From Syncephalis fuscata (Eukaryota; Zoopagomycota; Zoopagomycetes; Zoopagales; Piptocephalidaceae): a stretch of DNA of 21,964 nucleotides. Below the pieces are notes generated by a model. It did no database searches, was not told the origin of the DNA, and saw only the letters and a list, made by a program, of their open reading frames with translations. How positions within the stretch are numbered: position 1 is the stretch's first letter; each line of letters opens with the position of its first letter. The stretch spans positions 1 to 21,964 of the forward strand of contig JAHLTZ010000148.1 in the NCBI GenBank assembly GCA_025786725.1. Direction: 5' to 3'. Made by a program: the position numbers and the translations under genes. Of this stretch, positions 1 to 9,140 are shown piece after piece.

Positions 1-59
1 CACTTTACAATAAACGGTATAACATTTTGAAAAAAATTCTGAACATATTTATTTAAATC

Positions 60-1729
60 ATGCCACACGAACTTGCAATAATCCAGGCTGATGATGAAAT
101 TGCTAGTCAATTAAATCTGGAAGTAGGGATTTGCCAGAACGTCCTGGCTATCACTCGCTTAGCCGTCATGGAACTCGAAATTCGTACATGAGCCAGGTAA
201 CTGGCGGCTCACAAGTCTCCCTGGGCGCCGCTGCTCAGCGCGCCGTACCATAAGCGATGCACTCAAGTATGAATTTAAATTGGAGCAAGGCCTAGCTCGT
301 CCATCGCTTGAAAAAGACATAGCCATTGAAGCGTATCATGAAGAGGGTGGCGAAGCTTTAAATAGTACACTCCAAGAAGATGCCTATTTGTCAAAATTCC
401 CTGAAGGCGGCTACGGATGGTTGTCGTACTGTCGACTTTCCTCGTCAACTTTATTGTATTTGGCTACGCCTATTCATGGGGCGTATACCAATCACACTAT
501 CTCCAAAAATGTATATGCCGGTGAATTAGTACGTTCCAAATGACATTTGTCGGTGGTCTACCATGGGGTTTTCTATTTATTATGGGCCCATTTTTTAGCG
601 CTCTAATTCGACTACTTGGTCCACGAAAGCTTATGCTTGTCGGTGCTATTATCCAGCCATTGGAATGTTATTAGCTTCATGGGTTTACCAGGTAAGACAT
701 TTAGCGTTTATTCATGTATTCGTATATTAATACAATAATGATTTAGCCATGGCAGCTCTATTTTACACACGGCGCACTAATTGGTATAGGTTCATCGCTT
801 ATTTTCTTCCCTTCTGTATTTTTACCCACACAGTGGTTTATGAAACGGCGCGGTCTAGCAACTGGATTGGCCGTATCAGGAAGTGGTATTGGCGGACTTG
901 TATTTGGTCCCGTAACAAGGGCGCTGGTCGATGCCGTTGGCTTTCGTTGGTGTCTGCGTTATTTGGCCATTACTAGTTTTGTGCTGCTGATTATTGCAAC
1001 AGCCTTGGCCCGCGAATGTGAGGCAACAAAGAAGTCCGTCAACAATGACACCAAAAATCCTCCTAAGAAAGAGAAGCTGGTAGACTTATCGGTATTGAAG
1101 CGCCTTGACTTTGCTTCATTGGCTATGATGGCAACATTGGCTACTTTCGGTTACATGGCGCCTTTCTACTTTCTGCCCTCTTACGCCACCTTTATTGGTT
1201 TGACCGAGTCAGATGGCGCGCTTTTTGTCGGGTTAAGTACTGGCGTCAATGCTGTTGGCCGTATTGTTCTTGGTTATCTGGCCGATTCATTTGGCCGCGT
1301 TAACGCGCTTTTCTCTTGCGTCTTTCTTTCCGGAATGACCATTCTTGTTATCTGGACGTTTTCTAATAGCTATGGAGTGCTTCTCTTGTTCGTATTGCTT
1401 TATGGATTTACCGCTGGCGGCTTTGTCAGTCTATTCCCCGTGGTAACTGCAGAACTTGTCGGTAAGTGTATCTTAGTGGAATAATCAACGTTTACTTACA
1501 TAAAATAGGATTGGACGAGTTGCCGAATGCAGTAGGCGTGTTGTATGCCTCCAATGCCATTGGCAATTTGTTTGGCCCGGCTATTGCCGGTGCGCTACTG
1601 GATATGACCAAGCCCAACACATCCTACTTGCCTATACAGCTATTCTGCGGTTTTGTCACAATTGCAGGTTCGATGTTTATTATTGTTTTACGCTGCATGC
1701 GTACACGGAAACTGCTTGTACGTGTATAG
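60..1729 (+). CDS. MFS monocarboxylate-porter-like transporter (SLC16/MCT type), 3 exons, frameshifted 5' exon
   Basis: Predicted plasma-membrane or organellar transporter of the major facilitator superfamily, SLC16-like branch; the substrate (a monocarboxylate or similar) is inferred from family only. Exon 1 is about 60-691, exon 2 747-1461, exon 3 1509-1729; introns 692-746 and 1462-1508 are GT-AG. The start is the ATG at 60. A polar N-terminal tail leads into the hallmark P(E)GGYGW motif at about 400-420, then TM1 (read in a shifted frame) and the AYSWGVYQ stretch. Exon 2 carries TM4-TM10, including a loop reading GYLADSFGR, the conserved inter-helix D-x-x-GR type motif. Exon 3 gives TM11-12 (GVLYASNAIGNLFGPAIAG) and a short basic tail. 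Predicted length is about 520 residues, usual for fungal MCT-like proteins. The reading frame must shift near 128, 238, 421, 507, 529 and 662; exons 2 and 3 are intact. It is either a pseudogene or, more likely, a gene with consensus errors. Confidence 0.85.
692..746 (+). other. GT-AG intron 1 of the MFS transporter gene
   Basis: Donor GTAAGA at 692, acceptor TAG ending at 746. Removing these 55 nt joins the end of one membrane segment (..SWVYQ) to PWQLYFTHGALIG in one frame, as expected for MCT-like transporters. Confidence 0.85.
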
Positions 1730-2749
1730 CATTTTACATATGACTGCAGTATAAAATATTCAATTATGTTTAGTTATTAATCTTGCTATAAATATTCAAA
1801 ATTATAAAAATAAACCATATAATTAAATTTTGTATATATTCTAATAATATTCGAACATGCAACCGTAGACATGGCTTTAATAAAAAGCAGCAAAATAAAA
1901 ATTGCGGCTAAATATCTTATTATTGGTATATTAATAGCAGATGGTATGACTAGAATTATAATTAAATAATTTAGTACCTTAATATTTTAAATTTTGATAT
2001 TTTGTCTGATCGATTAATAGTTAGCAACCAGATTTATTTATTATAAAATATTACAGATATTGAATAGTAATGCTAGCTACTAATAAATAAACACTTATTA
2101 AAAATATGTAATCAGTAAATACATGATATTAGTGAATAGATAAATGGTTATATAAAGTAGCATGCTGCGTTAATAGTGAAATACTACAAAACATTCAAGT
2201 TCTATTATTAGACATGCTTACTATATAATGATAGCTTTATTCAATATCAATAAAGAAATAACCAGTTCTAGTTCAATCTTATTTCTACTCAGTGGCATAC
2301 AAATTATTTAAATAGTTATCAAATTAATACTAACCAATCAATACGTTGTATTCTAAGCTTTAAGTATTAAAAAACATCAGCGTCGAAAATCATAGGATAA
2401 CATCAAGGCCAAACTTGGCTTAGTCATCTAACTTACGCCTTTCAAGAGCAAAGATATAATAAATCATTTTATTCATGGCGAGCATTATCAACTACAAATA
2501 GTTTAATTACACACATGTATTATAATTAATCATAAATATTACGCAAAAATAATAGCTTATTTCTTCATTGTTAGAACAATTTTTAGAACAATTTAATATT
2601 ACTACGTAATAACCATAAGCATTGCAAAATTGAATTATTCATTATTTTTATTACATATGACCAGCTCAAAATTTTAACATTTGTTACTTTTACTAACTGC
2701 AATCATGATGAAAATGTAGCATTAATTATTTCTAATAACTATGGGCATC
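1730..2749. other. AT-rich intergenic DNA, no gene seen
   Basis: Very AT-rich. Several AATAAA-like hexamers just after 1729 could serve the transporter mRNA. No open frame of note, no tRNA-like B box and no RNA gene I can recognise. A stretch at about 2250-2500 resembles, at low identity, one at about 4253-4520 on the other side of the foldback element, for example the shared CTTGG.. / ..ATCATTTTA-like segment near 2414-2471 and 4440-4492. Confidence 0.6.
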
Positions 2750-2825
2750 TTAAAAAAGGGGTTTTAATAAAATGTATGTTAAAATTAATAGTGATCATTT
2801 AATTAATAAATTGGTGGCAATAATA

Positions 2826-3160
2826 CGTATAACTTTACGTATAATCAAGCAAATTGTATGATATTTTACACAGGTATTTATATGACATATAGGTAACTAT
2901 TGGCAAAGTATACCGTTATTTTATTGCGTGATGGCGTAATAATTGCGATAATACGTTAATAAATGTACAAAAACAGCAGTTTTTTACCAATCATGACTTG
3001 TATAATTAAAATACAGCAAAATAATTGCCAAATTCAAGTTCTCCATGCTTGGCTGTATCGTTTGGTATGACTTATAAAACAACGATTTTTGCAACAAAAG
3101 CTAATCAAAAATACGATTTACGTATTTCTAATTTATTTAGTAAAAGTTTTGCTAATACTA
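2826..3160 (+). repeat. Tandem copy 1 of the 335-bp arm repeat
   Basis: Starts at the ACGTATAACTTTACGTATAA segment. Over 2841-3111 it matches copy 2 (3176-3446) at nearly every base; the only differences I see are in the AAATTGTATG / AAATCGCATG stretch. Its inner end (3112-3160) has diverged from the corresponding end of copy 2. Confidence 0.85.
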
Positions 3161-3470
3161 CGTATAGCTTTACATATAATCAAGCAAATCGCATGATATT
3201 TTACACAGGTATTTATATGACATATAGGTAACTATTGGCAAAGTATACCGTTATTTTATTGCGTGATGGCGTAATAATTGCGATAATACGTTAATAAATG
3301 TACAAAAACAGCAGTTTTTTACCAATCATGACTTGTATAATTAAAATACAGCAAAATAATTGCCAAATTCAAGTTCTCCATGCTTGGCTGTATCGTTTGG
3401 TATGACTTATAAAACAACGATTTTTGCAACAAAAGCTAATCAAAAATGCAATTTGTGTATTGTTAGTTAG
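3161..3470 (+). repeat. Tandem copy 2 of the arm repeat
   Basis: A second direct copy, offset 335 bp from copy 1. Its inner end (GCAATTTGTGTATTG at about 3448-3462) matches the inner end of the inverted right arm better than copy 1 does. This suggests copy 2 holds the original arm-spacer junction and copy 1 arose by later duplication. A chance open frame (3025-3231) straddles the copy junction and is not a gene. Confidence 0.8.
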
Positions 3471-3646
3471 CAAAGTTTTATGTTACATATATATATATGA
3501 CATAAATTGCTATAGTATATCGGTATTTCTGCATATTAATATGCAGTTATATTTGTTTTAGCGTTGTAAAGCATTTCAGGTTTACTTTAGTCTAAATTTA
3601 TTTTTAATATTAATTTTTAAAATTATACAGCTTAATCACTTTTCGT

Positions 3647-4031
3647 TAACTAGCAATACACAAATTGCATTTTTGACTAACTTTTGTTGCAAAAATCGTT
3701 GTTTTATAAGTCATACCAAACGATACAGCCAAGCATGGAGAACTTGAATTTGGCAATTATTTTGCTGTATTTTAATTATACAAGTCATGATTGGTAAAAA
3801 ACTGCTGTTTTTGTACATTTATTAACGTATTATCGCAATTATTACGCCATCACGCAATAAAATAACGGTATACTTTGCCAATAGTTACTTATATGTCATA
3901 TAAATACCTATGTAAAATATCATACAGTTTGCTTGCTTATACGTAAAGTTATACGTATTATTGCCACCAATTTATTAATTAAATGATCACTATTAATTTT
4001 AACATACATTTTATTAAAACCCCTTTTTTAA
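3647..4031 (-). repeat. Inverted right arm of the foldback element
   Basis: Reverse complement of the left arm from the TTAA border inward through the segment that reads TTGGTATGACTTATAAAAC on the left arm. It differs from the left copies at scattered positions (for example CATAGG for CACAGG and ATAAGTAAC for ATAGGTAAC), so it is more distant from the two left copies than they are from each other. Confidence 0.85.
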
Positions 4032-4715
4032 TACTGCAGCATACTTTGATGGTATTGGCGCGATAATCTTATGCTTAAATTTATAAACTAGCGTTTTATC
4101 GATATTTCAAAGTATTTTACATCAAAATAAAATATTTTGCTATAATTATGGCCATTAGAAATAAAAATATAATATTTTTACAATGGTTTTATTGTTGTCA
4201 TTCCAATGTCATAACTATACTATTATTCAAATAAACTAAGAATATTATTTTAATAAAGAAATAATAGAAAGCGTTAAGTTCTATCATGGGCTATAGTTAA
4301 GTTGTAATAATTGATTATAAATAACAAATAAGTTTATTATCAAAACAATATCAACTAACACATTGCATTCTGAATATTAAGGTAATTTCAGTAGGCATTA
4401 AAAGCTAACAGTATAAGATAGCACCGGGGTAAGATGTTGCTTGGCCATCCAAGTTACAATCTTTAAAAGTAAAGCTATAACATTATGATTTTAAAGCTAC
4501 GTTATCATACAAATATAATGATTTTGGTAATAAATATTATTGCACCATCAATTATGCTTTTTATATAAATGATGTTGTAGAATACATGCCAAGTATTAAA
4601 TATAATAGAATTATTAGACTGCACATTTTTAAATTGTGTAAAATGCTTTATCAGCTGTCTTAACCTATTTGTATTCAGAATTAAAAAAGATTGTTTTTTA
4701 AATCAACAACTATAA
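4032..4715. other. AT-rich intergenic DNA, no gene seen
   Basis: No supported gene. It contains the low-identity partner (about 4253-4520) of the stretch at 2250-2500 and the presumed 3' end region of the minus-strand nuclease gene. Confidence 0.6.
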
Positions 4716-5605
4716 TTATGAACATGGGCTAAGGATGTAGTCAAGATAGGCAGCAGTTCGTACAGCAATACGAGCAAATGAAAAGTCGATGTTGGTCTTG
4801 TGAGTTTCTAGATATTCTTCACCTAATTTGAGGTCATGATACTTGGGTTCATTTAGTTCTTTCAAATCATTTCAGCAAGAAATTTACTATTGTTTAGCCA
4901 TTCTATTGTGCAATGTTCAAGCGGATTTTCTTTTTCTGACAAACAACGGGTCCAACTAGCACGCTTATCTGCATATTTACCATTCTTTAACTCCTCTTCT
5001 AAACGATCAACATATTTGAAAATAGTTAAGCGAGGAACTGTTTCGGCCATTTTATTTGCTATGGCTCCCCTAGGCAAAAACCTGTCCCATACAACGTGAA
5101 GATTGGTAAGCGTACCATCCCAGCTACACTCTAATTCGGTAGCACCTTTTTTGTAGCCCGTTATATGCAGTGGCTGGCCCATATCGGCTAAAAAATGAAG
5201 TAAGAACTTTAGAGCTTCCGGTCGTTCAGCTGGGTCTGCATCACATTTTAATTTTTGAGTGAACAATTCTATACCAGTAAAGATTGTTTTAGTAGACTCA
5301 AAATATTTGGGCGTGAGTTCTATTTTCTCATTGGGAGCATATGGAATCTTGGCTATATGAAATGGCGTGGTATACGCGTGTTTTGGATCAATTCTCATTT
5401 TGTCGGCCCAGTTTGCGGCCTCGCCGTACTCTTGAACTTGGCCATCAACAGTAAGAAGTTTGTCAACGTGTGCTTTAATCTTTGGAGGCAACAGTCTCCG
5501 TACCAAAAGAGCTATTGCTCTGTGCGCATCTTCGCCCCATGCATCAGCAAAGGGCAACGCTACAGCGCAAAATGCAATCATCAAAATGAAGACCTTTGCT
5601 AACAT
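4716..5605 (-). CDS. Secreted S1/P1-type zinc-dependent nuclease, one frameshift near the C-terminus
   Basis: Zinc-dependent endonuclease of the S1/P1 family, which cleaves single-stranded nucleic acids and can have 3'-nucleotidase activity; exported by a signal peptide. The ATG at 5605 is chosen because it gives a compact signal sequence (MLAKVFILMIAFCAVALPFADA) ending right before the Trp that becomes the metal-binding N-terminus of the mature enzyme; the frame is open for 23 more codons upstream. The zinc ligands expected for the family are visible in order: the N-terminal W and H of WGEDAH, D in NWAD, H in TPFHI, H-D-H in FLLHFLADMGQPLH, and H-D in NLHVVWD. The frame then stops at TGA (4862-4864), but a shift of one base near 4868 restores a typical family tail with LGEEYLETHK and ARIAVRTAAYLDYIL, ending at TAA 4716-4718. 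No intron can explain the shift. All catalytic ligands precede the break. Confidence 0.85.
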
Positions 5606-6905
5606 GTTTAATAATTGATAGCAATATAAGGAAGATGTATACGTGTAATAAGCGTGTATTTGTCTAAAAAGCAATCTAGTCTGCTAAAAAAATACTATTC
5701 TAAGTTTTAGTGTTAAAATAAGTGAGAAAAAGAAAGTAAAGGTGAGTTTATAGTTAGAAACGAATTGCTGGCCGTATGGTGCTTTAAATAATTTGAAAAT
5801 TGACTTGACTCCTACCATTTTTCTGCCATACCATACTCCGCTTTAACGGAGTATATAAGATAGTACAGATTTAGTAACATGTTGTTTTTCCGACAATTGA
5901 CAGCTTCCTTTTAGCATTCTATCAACGTGGATTTGTTCCAGATGTTGTGTTTTGATTAAATCACATGTACAAAATCTTATTAGACACAAAATAAGCTATA
6001 TTTTGTGTTTTAAATTGACATAATCTTTTGGAACATGCTGTAAATATCGCTTTTAGATTTAGAAATGTTAAATTCCAATTAAGCATAGCTAGAATCCAAC
6101 CTATTATTTATTATTTCTGCCTCAATTAAGCTGAGCATTATTTTAAATTTGGTTTAGTGCTTGCTATTAGGCGTGAATATTCTTTTTAGTGTTTTTAAAT
6201 TCGAATAATACGTTTGTTTTATTACTGTTATTCGTATTTAAAAGCTATTTATAAATTGTGTTGTCAATTATGGTTTATTATAAAAACAGTTTAATTAGTA
6301 TGATAATTCCTAACATCATTCTATTGGGGAACTATCTCTATTGACAGTGAAGTAATTGAAATTGAAATAAAACTTAATTCAACTTAAAATCACCATTTAC
6401 AGCAGCAATAAAAACACTTAAACGCTTTATTGTATTGAAATTGTATAAGTATTTTTGATATTTCAATTAACATATTAGTGTTATATATTGACTAAACTAT
6501 TCTTTGCAAGTATTAGATTCAAATATAAATAGTCTGTGTTAATAGAATTTAAATTGTTATGTAAATCATTGTTAAAAATCCACCTAACGTTGTATTTGAT
6601 GCTAGGCATTGATGTGCTTATTTTGACAATATTGATTTATGGTATAAAGGGTTTAATAAAATAGAAATATTTATATTTTGTCATTGATTCAATTAAGGTA
6701 TGCAGATCAAAAGTCGTAGGCATAATGCGATGTTAATTGATAATGTAATTATACTGCGTGTAAAGAATATACTCACAAAATAGTGATTATTTGTGCGTGT
6801 GTCAATTGATTGGCCGAAACTGAAAGGCGGTCATCACCACCCACTTGTGAGTGAGAAAATACAGTTCTGCCTCTTTCGCGATCCATCTGCGTACACATCG
6901 TCAAT
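5606..6905. other. 1.3 kb AT-rich divergent intergenic region (nuclease / eS30)
   Basis: Upstream region of both the nuclease (leftward) and eS30 (rightward). It holds a hairpin overlapping a TATATAA box at 5833-5858, then about 900 bases of featureless AT-rich DNA. Close to eS30 there is a CCAAT-type element (GATTGGCC at about 6808) and a pyrimidine-rich stretch (CTGCCTCTTTCG at about 6867) that could be the transcription start of a ribosomal-protein mRNA. No coding region or recognisable RNA gene was found. Confidence 0.55.
5833..5858. promoter_or_regulatory. 8-bp-stem hairpin overlapping a TATATAA box
   Basis: ATACTCCG (5833-5840), a 6-nt loop, and CGGAGTAT (5847-5854) form a perfect inverted repeat whose right arm runs into TATATAA (5852-5858). 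It lies about 230 bp upstream of the nuclease start codon and could be its core promoter or an operator-like site. Function is inferred from position only. Confidence 0.35.
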
Positions 6906-7587
6906 ATGGTAAGTAAATCATTTGGATTTGCAAACTACATGTGTCTATGCATCCATGCATCCATCCATCCATCCATATAGCCGTATAGAGTATATACGTA
7001 TCATACGAACGAACGAACGAACGAACGGATAGATGGATAGATGGATGGAATAGATGATATGCTTGGGCCAAGTCCATATAATTTTGGGACATCATCAAAG
7101 CAATGGCTAGCATAGGTAGTTGGCTGTAGATATCTGATAGCCGTTGGCTAGCCTAGCATTTATACAGCTAGACCATGTAGTATTGCTTGTTATAAACGCG
7201 ATTATATGCTAACAGCAAGCGATCGTGGAATCTATGACATGATTACAGGGTAAAGTCCACGGTTCTCTTGCTCGTGCTGGTAAAGTCAAGTCCCAGACCC
7301 CAAAGGTCGAGGCCCAAGAAAAGAAGAAGAAGCCAACTGGTAAGTTGCCATGGCTTATTGATGTGGTCGAGTCAAACCATGAGATGCAACTACTGACAAT
7401 GACATGAATTCAATTAGGCCGCGCCAAGAAGCGCGTTCAGTATCTCCGTCGTTTCGTTAACGTCACTTTGATTGGTGGCAAGAGAAGAGTAAGTTGCCAT
7501 GAATTGCTAGTTAGAACGTATATTAATGAAGATTGCTTTAATTTTATTACTGCGTATAATTAGATGAATGCCAATCCAGAGAAATAA
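6906..7587 (+). CDS. RPS30: 40S ribosomal protein eS30, 4 exons
   Basis: Small, very basic protein of the 40S ribosomal subunit (mRNA-entry side/shoulder). Exons are 6906-6908 (the ATG alone), 7249-7339, 7418-7488 and 7564-7587; all introns are GT-AG. The spliced product is 62 residues: it begins [20 protein letters not shown], continues through a lysine run ([13 protein letters not shown]) and the conserved RRFVNVTL segment, and ends NPEK. Yeast eS30 is about the same length. There is no N-terminal ubiquitin-like (FUBI) domain, as in fungi generally and unlike animal FAU. An ATG followed at once by a long first intron is common in ribosomal-protein genes. An AATAAA at 7701-7706 is a plausible poly(A) signal. 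Confidence 0.95.
6909..7248 (+). other. Long first intron of eS30 (340 nt) with tetranucleotide repeats
   Basis: GTAAGT directly follows the start codon and the acceptor ACAG ends at 7248. At 340 nt it is several times longer than most other introns in the window. It contains runs of ATCC (about 6949-6976), CGAA (about 7006-7026) and GGATAGAT/GGAT (about 7027-7048); the ATCC and GGAT runs are complementary and could pair. Confidence 0.85.
6949..7048. repeat. Three adjacent tetranucleotide microsatellites
   Basis: Runs of ATCC, then CGAA, then GGATAGAT/GGAT lie within 100 bp inside eS30 intron 1. The first and third are reverse complements of each other, so the RNA could form a hairpin with the CGAA run in its loop. 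Confidence 0.8.
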
Positions 7588-7985
7588 GCATTGCTATTGT
7601 ACGACTGCTGGAGTTTTCTCGCCAATACACTGCGTTGGCAAGACAATTATGCACTGTCTTTTAGTTGCTGTTGATGCTTCTGCGTGTTGCATGAAGTAAC
7701 AATAAACATTTGCGGAAGCTCATTGTTTCACTGGAAATTGATTTACATATTTATTTATTATTTTAGTTGTTGTAAGGTTAAATCAGTTACAATTATTACT
7801 GTAGTGTAGGATTTGTTGAATATAAATTTATACAATGCTATTTATTATTAATCAAATATGACTGTTTTAACTGTATTTTTGGTAAAATGCAGTTTATAAA
7901 AAATATTATGACCATTCATGAATCATTTGCTTTTAATAAGCTTTATTTTAAATATGTGTGGATAACAGGTGGTGTCAGTATCTGT
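7588..7985. other. Convergent 3' region between eS30 and the reductase
   Basis: Holds the eS30 3' UTR with AATAAA at 7701-7706 and AT-rich spacer, then presumably the 3' UTR of the leftward reductase gene. No gene is seen; a short rightward open frame beginning at 7887 runs into the antisense of the reductase. Confidence 0.7.
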
Positions 7986-9140
7986 TTAAGCTTTCTTCTG
8001 CTTAGCAGCAATATGCATCAGCTTGTAAAGTGTTTCAAGACGTGGCATTTCTATATTATGTTTCTTTGCCTCGCGAATAGGATTGCCTATAATCACCTCG
8101 ACTTCCATGGGATTTCCAGACATGTAATCTACTAGAATCGATGGTTTATAGGCAGGTAATTTGCCTGTAAAGCTCATATGTTCCATTACAGACGATGGTG
8201 GAGATGGACCTGGATACTTGTCCGATCCAAATATTTGAACAGCCGTGTCCCATATTTCCGTCATAATATCCTCAATTAGCTGATGGCAATCCGGCTCATT
8301 AAGCATAGAGTGTGTATCGTGTAGACCGGTCAATACGGCTGGTATACCAAATCCGGCATTCCATACGATTTTATTCCAACGCACCGGCTGTATATCGGTC
8401 ATAACCATTGCAGCAACACCACCAGCTTCAAATAGTTGTGCCAACCGATTCGTATCTGGTTCTTGGGTTTGTATCGGCTGTTCAACACGATTATATGAGC
8501 CAATACGTAAATCTCCTCGTAAAGCGTGGGAAATAACACCAGGCGCAATTTGTGTTACCCCAATATACGCGACACACGAAATACAAGGATTATGAGGGAA
8601 TTGTTGCGCCACTGGCTCTTCAATGCCTACGCCATTTTGAATAAGCACCACCGCTGTCTTATTCGCGGTTATTGCTGGAGCAATAGTATCGGCCGTGCTG
8701 CTTAATTCTGGTAACGATTTTGTACACACTACAACGTAGTCAAATCCATCAGGCACAGCAGCCGCAGCACTTTGGACCGAATCAATTACTTTACAATACA
8801 AAATAAGCTTATAATATCAATATAACTACGCGTGCAAGCTTACCTTGCCACGGCTGAAACACATTGTCGCCATGCTTAGTCGACTTTATTTGGAATCCGT
8901 TTTCTTTTACAATGGTATAATTGGAACGACAGACACAGATGACGCGGCAACCTGCAGACTGTAGCCGCCAGCCATAATAAGCACCAATAGCTCCTGTGCC
9001 AACTGTATAGTGTTTATTAGTGCTGCTGGTTTATTTATTATTTATTACTGTTGATAGCTACCTATTAGCACTGTAGGACCAGTGGCGTCACTGCTACTGC
9101 CGTTGTTATTATGGTTAATGGCACCACTATCAGAATTCAT
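7986..9140 (-). CDS. 2-dehydropantoate 2-reductase family protein (ApbA/PanE), 3 exons
   Basis: Predicted NADPH-dependent ketopantoate reductase, the step from 2-dehydropantoate to pantoate in pantothenate/CoA synthesis; fungi have several paralogues, so exact substrate is uncertain. Exons (reading leftward) are 9140-9062, 9002-8844 and 8788-7986, separated by GT-AG introns of 59 and 55 nt. Splicing across the first intron completes the Rossmann motif VLIVGTGAIGAYYGWRL (GxGxxG). Further family marks are NGVG in the LIQNGVGIEE segment, W-x-K...N in RWNKIVWNAGFG (catalytic Lys and first Asn), and Ser, Asp and Glu of SILVDYMSGNPMEVEVIIG near the C-terminus. The second Asn usually found four residues after the first is replaced by Gly. 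Length is about 346 residues. The start at 9140 is a choice: the frame stays open to an ATG at 9248, and an N-rich tail precedes the domain in any case. Confidence 0.85.

Larger units (their letters stand above)
2750..4031. mobile_element. Foldback / long-TIR MITE-like non-autonomous element with TTAA ends
   Basis: A 1282-bp unit whose two ends are inverted copies of each other for more than 350 bp. The left end begins TTAAAAAAGGGGTTTTAATA at 2750 and the right end finishes with its reverse complement at 4031. The left arm contains a second tandem copy of most of the arm (period 335 bp), followed by a central spacer of about 175 bp and the right arm at about 3647-4031. No transposase frame is present, so the element is non-autonomous. 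Both borders are TTAA, which would fit a piggyBac-type target duplication, but because TTAA is itself part of the inverted repeat the target site could also be TA. Flanks beyond TTAA differ (GGCATC left, TACTGC right). What is seen is the symmetry and duplication; the transposon class is inference. Confidence 0.8.

Noticed and set aside
60-1729. Transporter as a true pseudogene
   Set aside because: Exons 2 and 3 and both splice sites are intact, and the indels sit only near the window end, like those in the myosin tail at the other end; consensus error is more likely, though not proven.
3025-3231. 68-codon open frame inside the AT-rich region
   Set aside because: It spans the junction of the two tandem arm copies and has no protein-like composition; it is a by-product of the repeat.
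5255-5602. 115-codon plus-strand open frame
   Set aside because: Antisense to the S1/P1 nuclease, whose zinc ligands fix the coding strand.
1730-6900. tRNA or 5S rRNA genes in the AT-rich gaps
   Set aside because: No GTTCGAATC-type B box with a matching A box, and no cloverleaf that I could build by eye.
6949-7048. CRISPR-like regular repeats
   Set aside because: They are 4-bp microsatellites without spacers in a eukaryotic intron.
7050-7140. Possible C/D-box snoRNA in eS30 intron 1 (GATGAT near 7053, CTGA near 7135)
   Set aside because: The C box does not match RUGAUGA well and I see no terminal stem. Ribosomal-protein introns do host snoRNAs, so a covariance search could still be tried.
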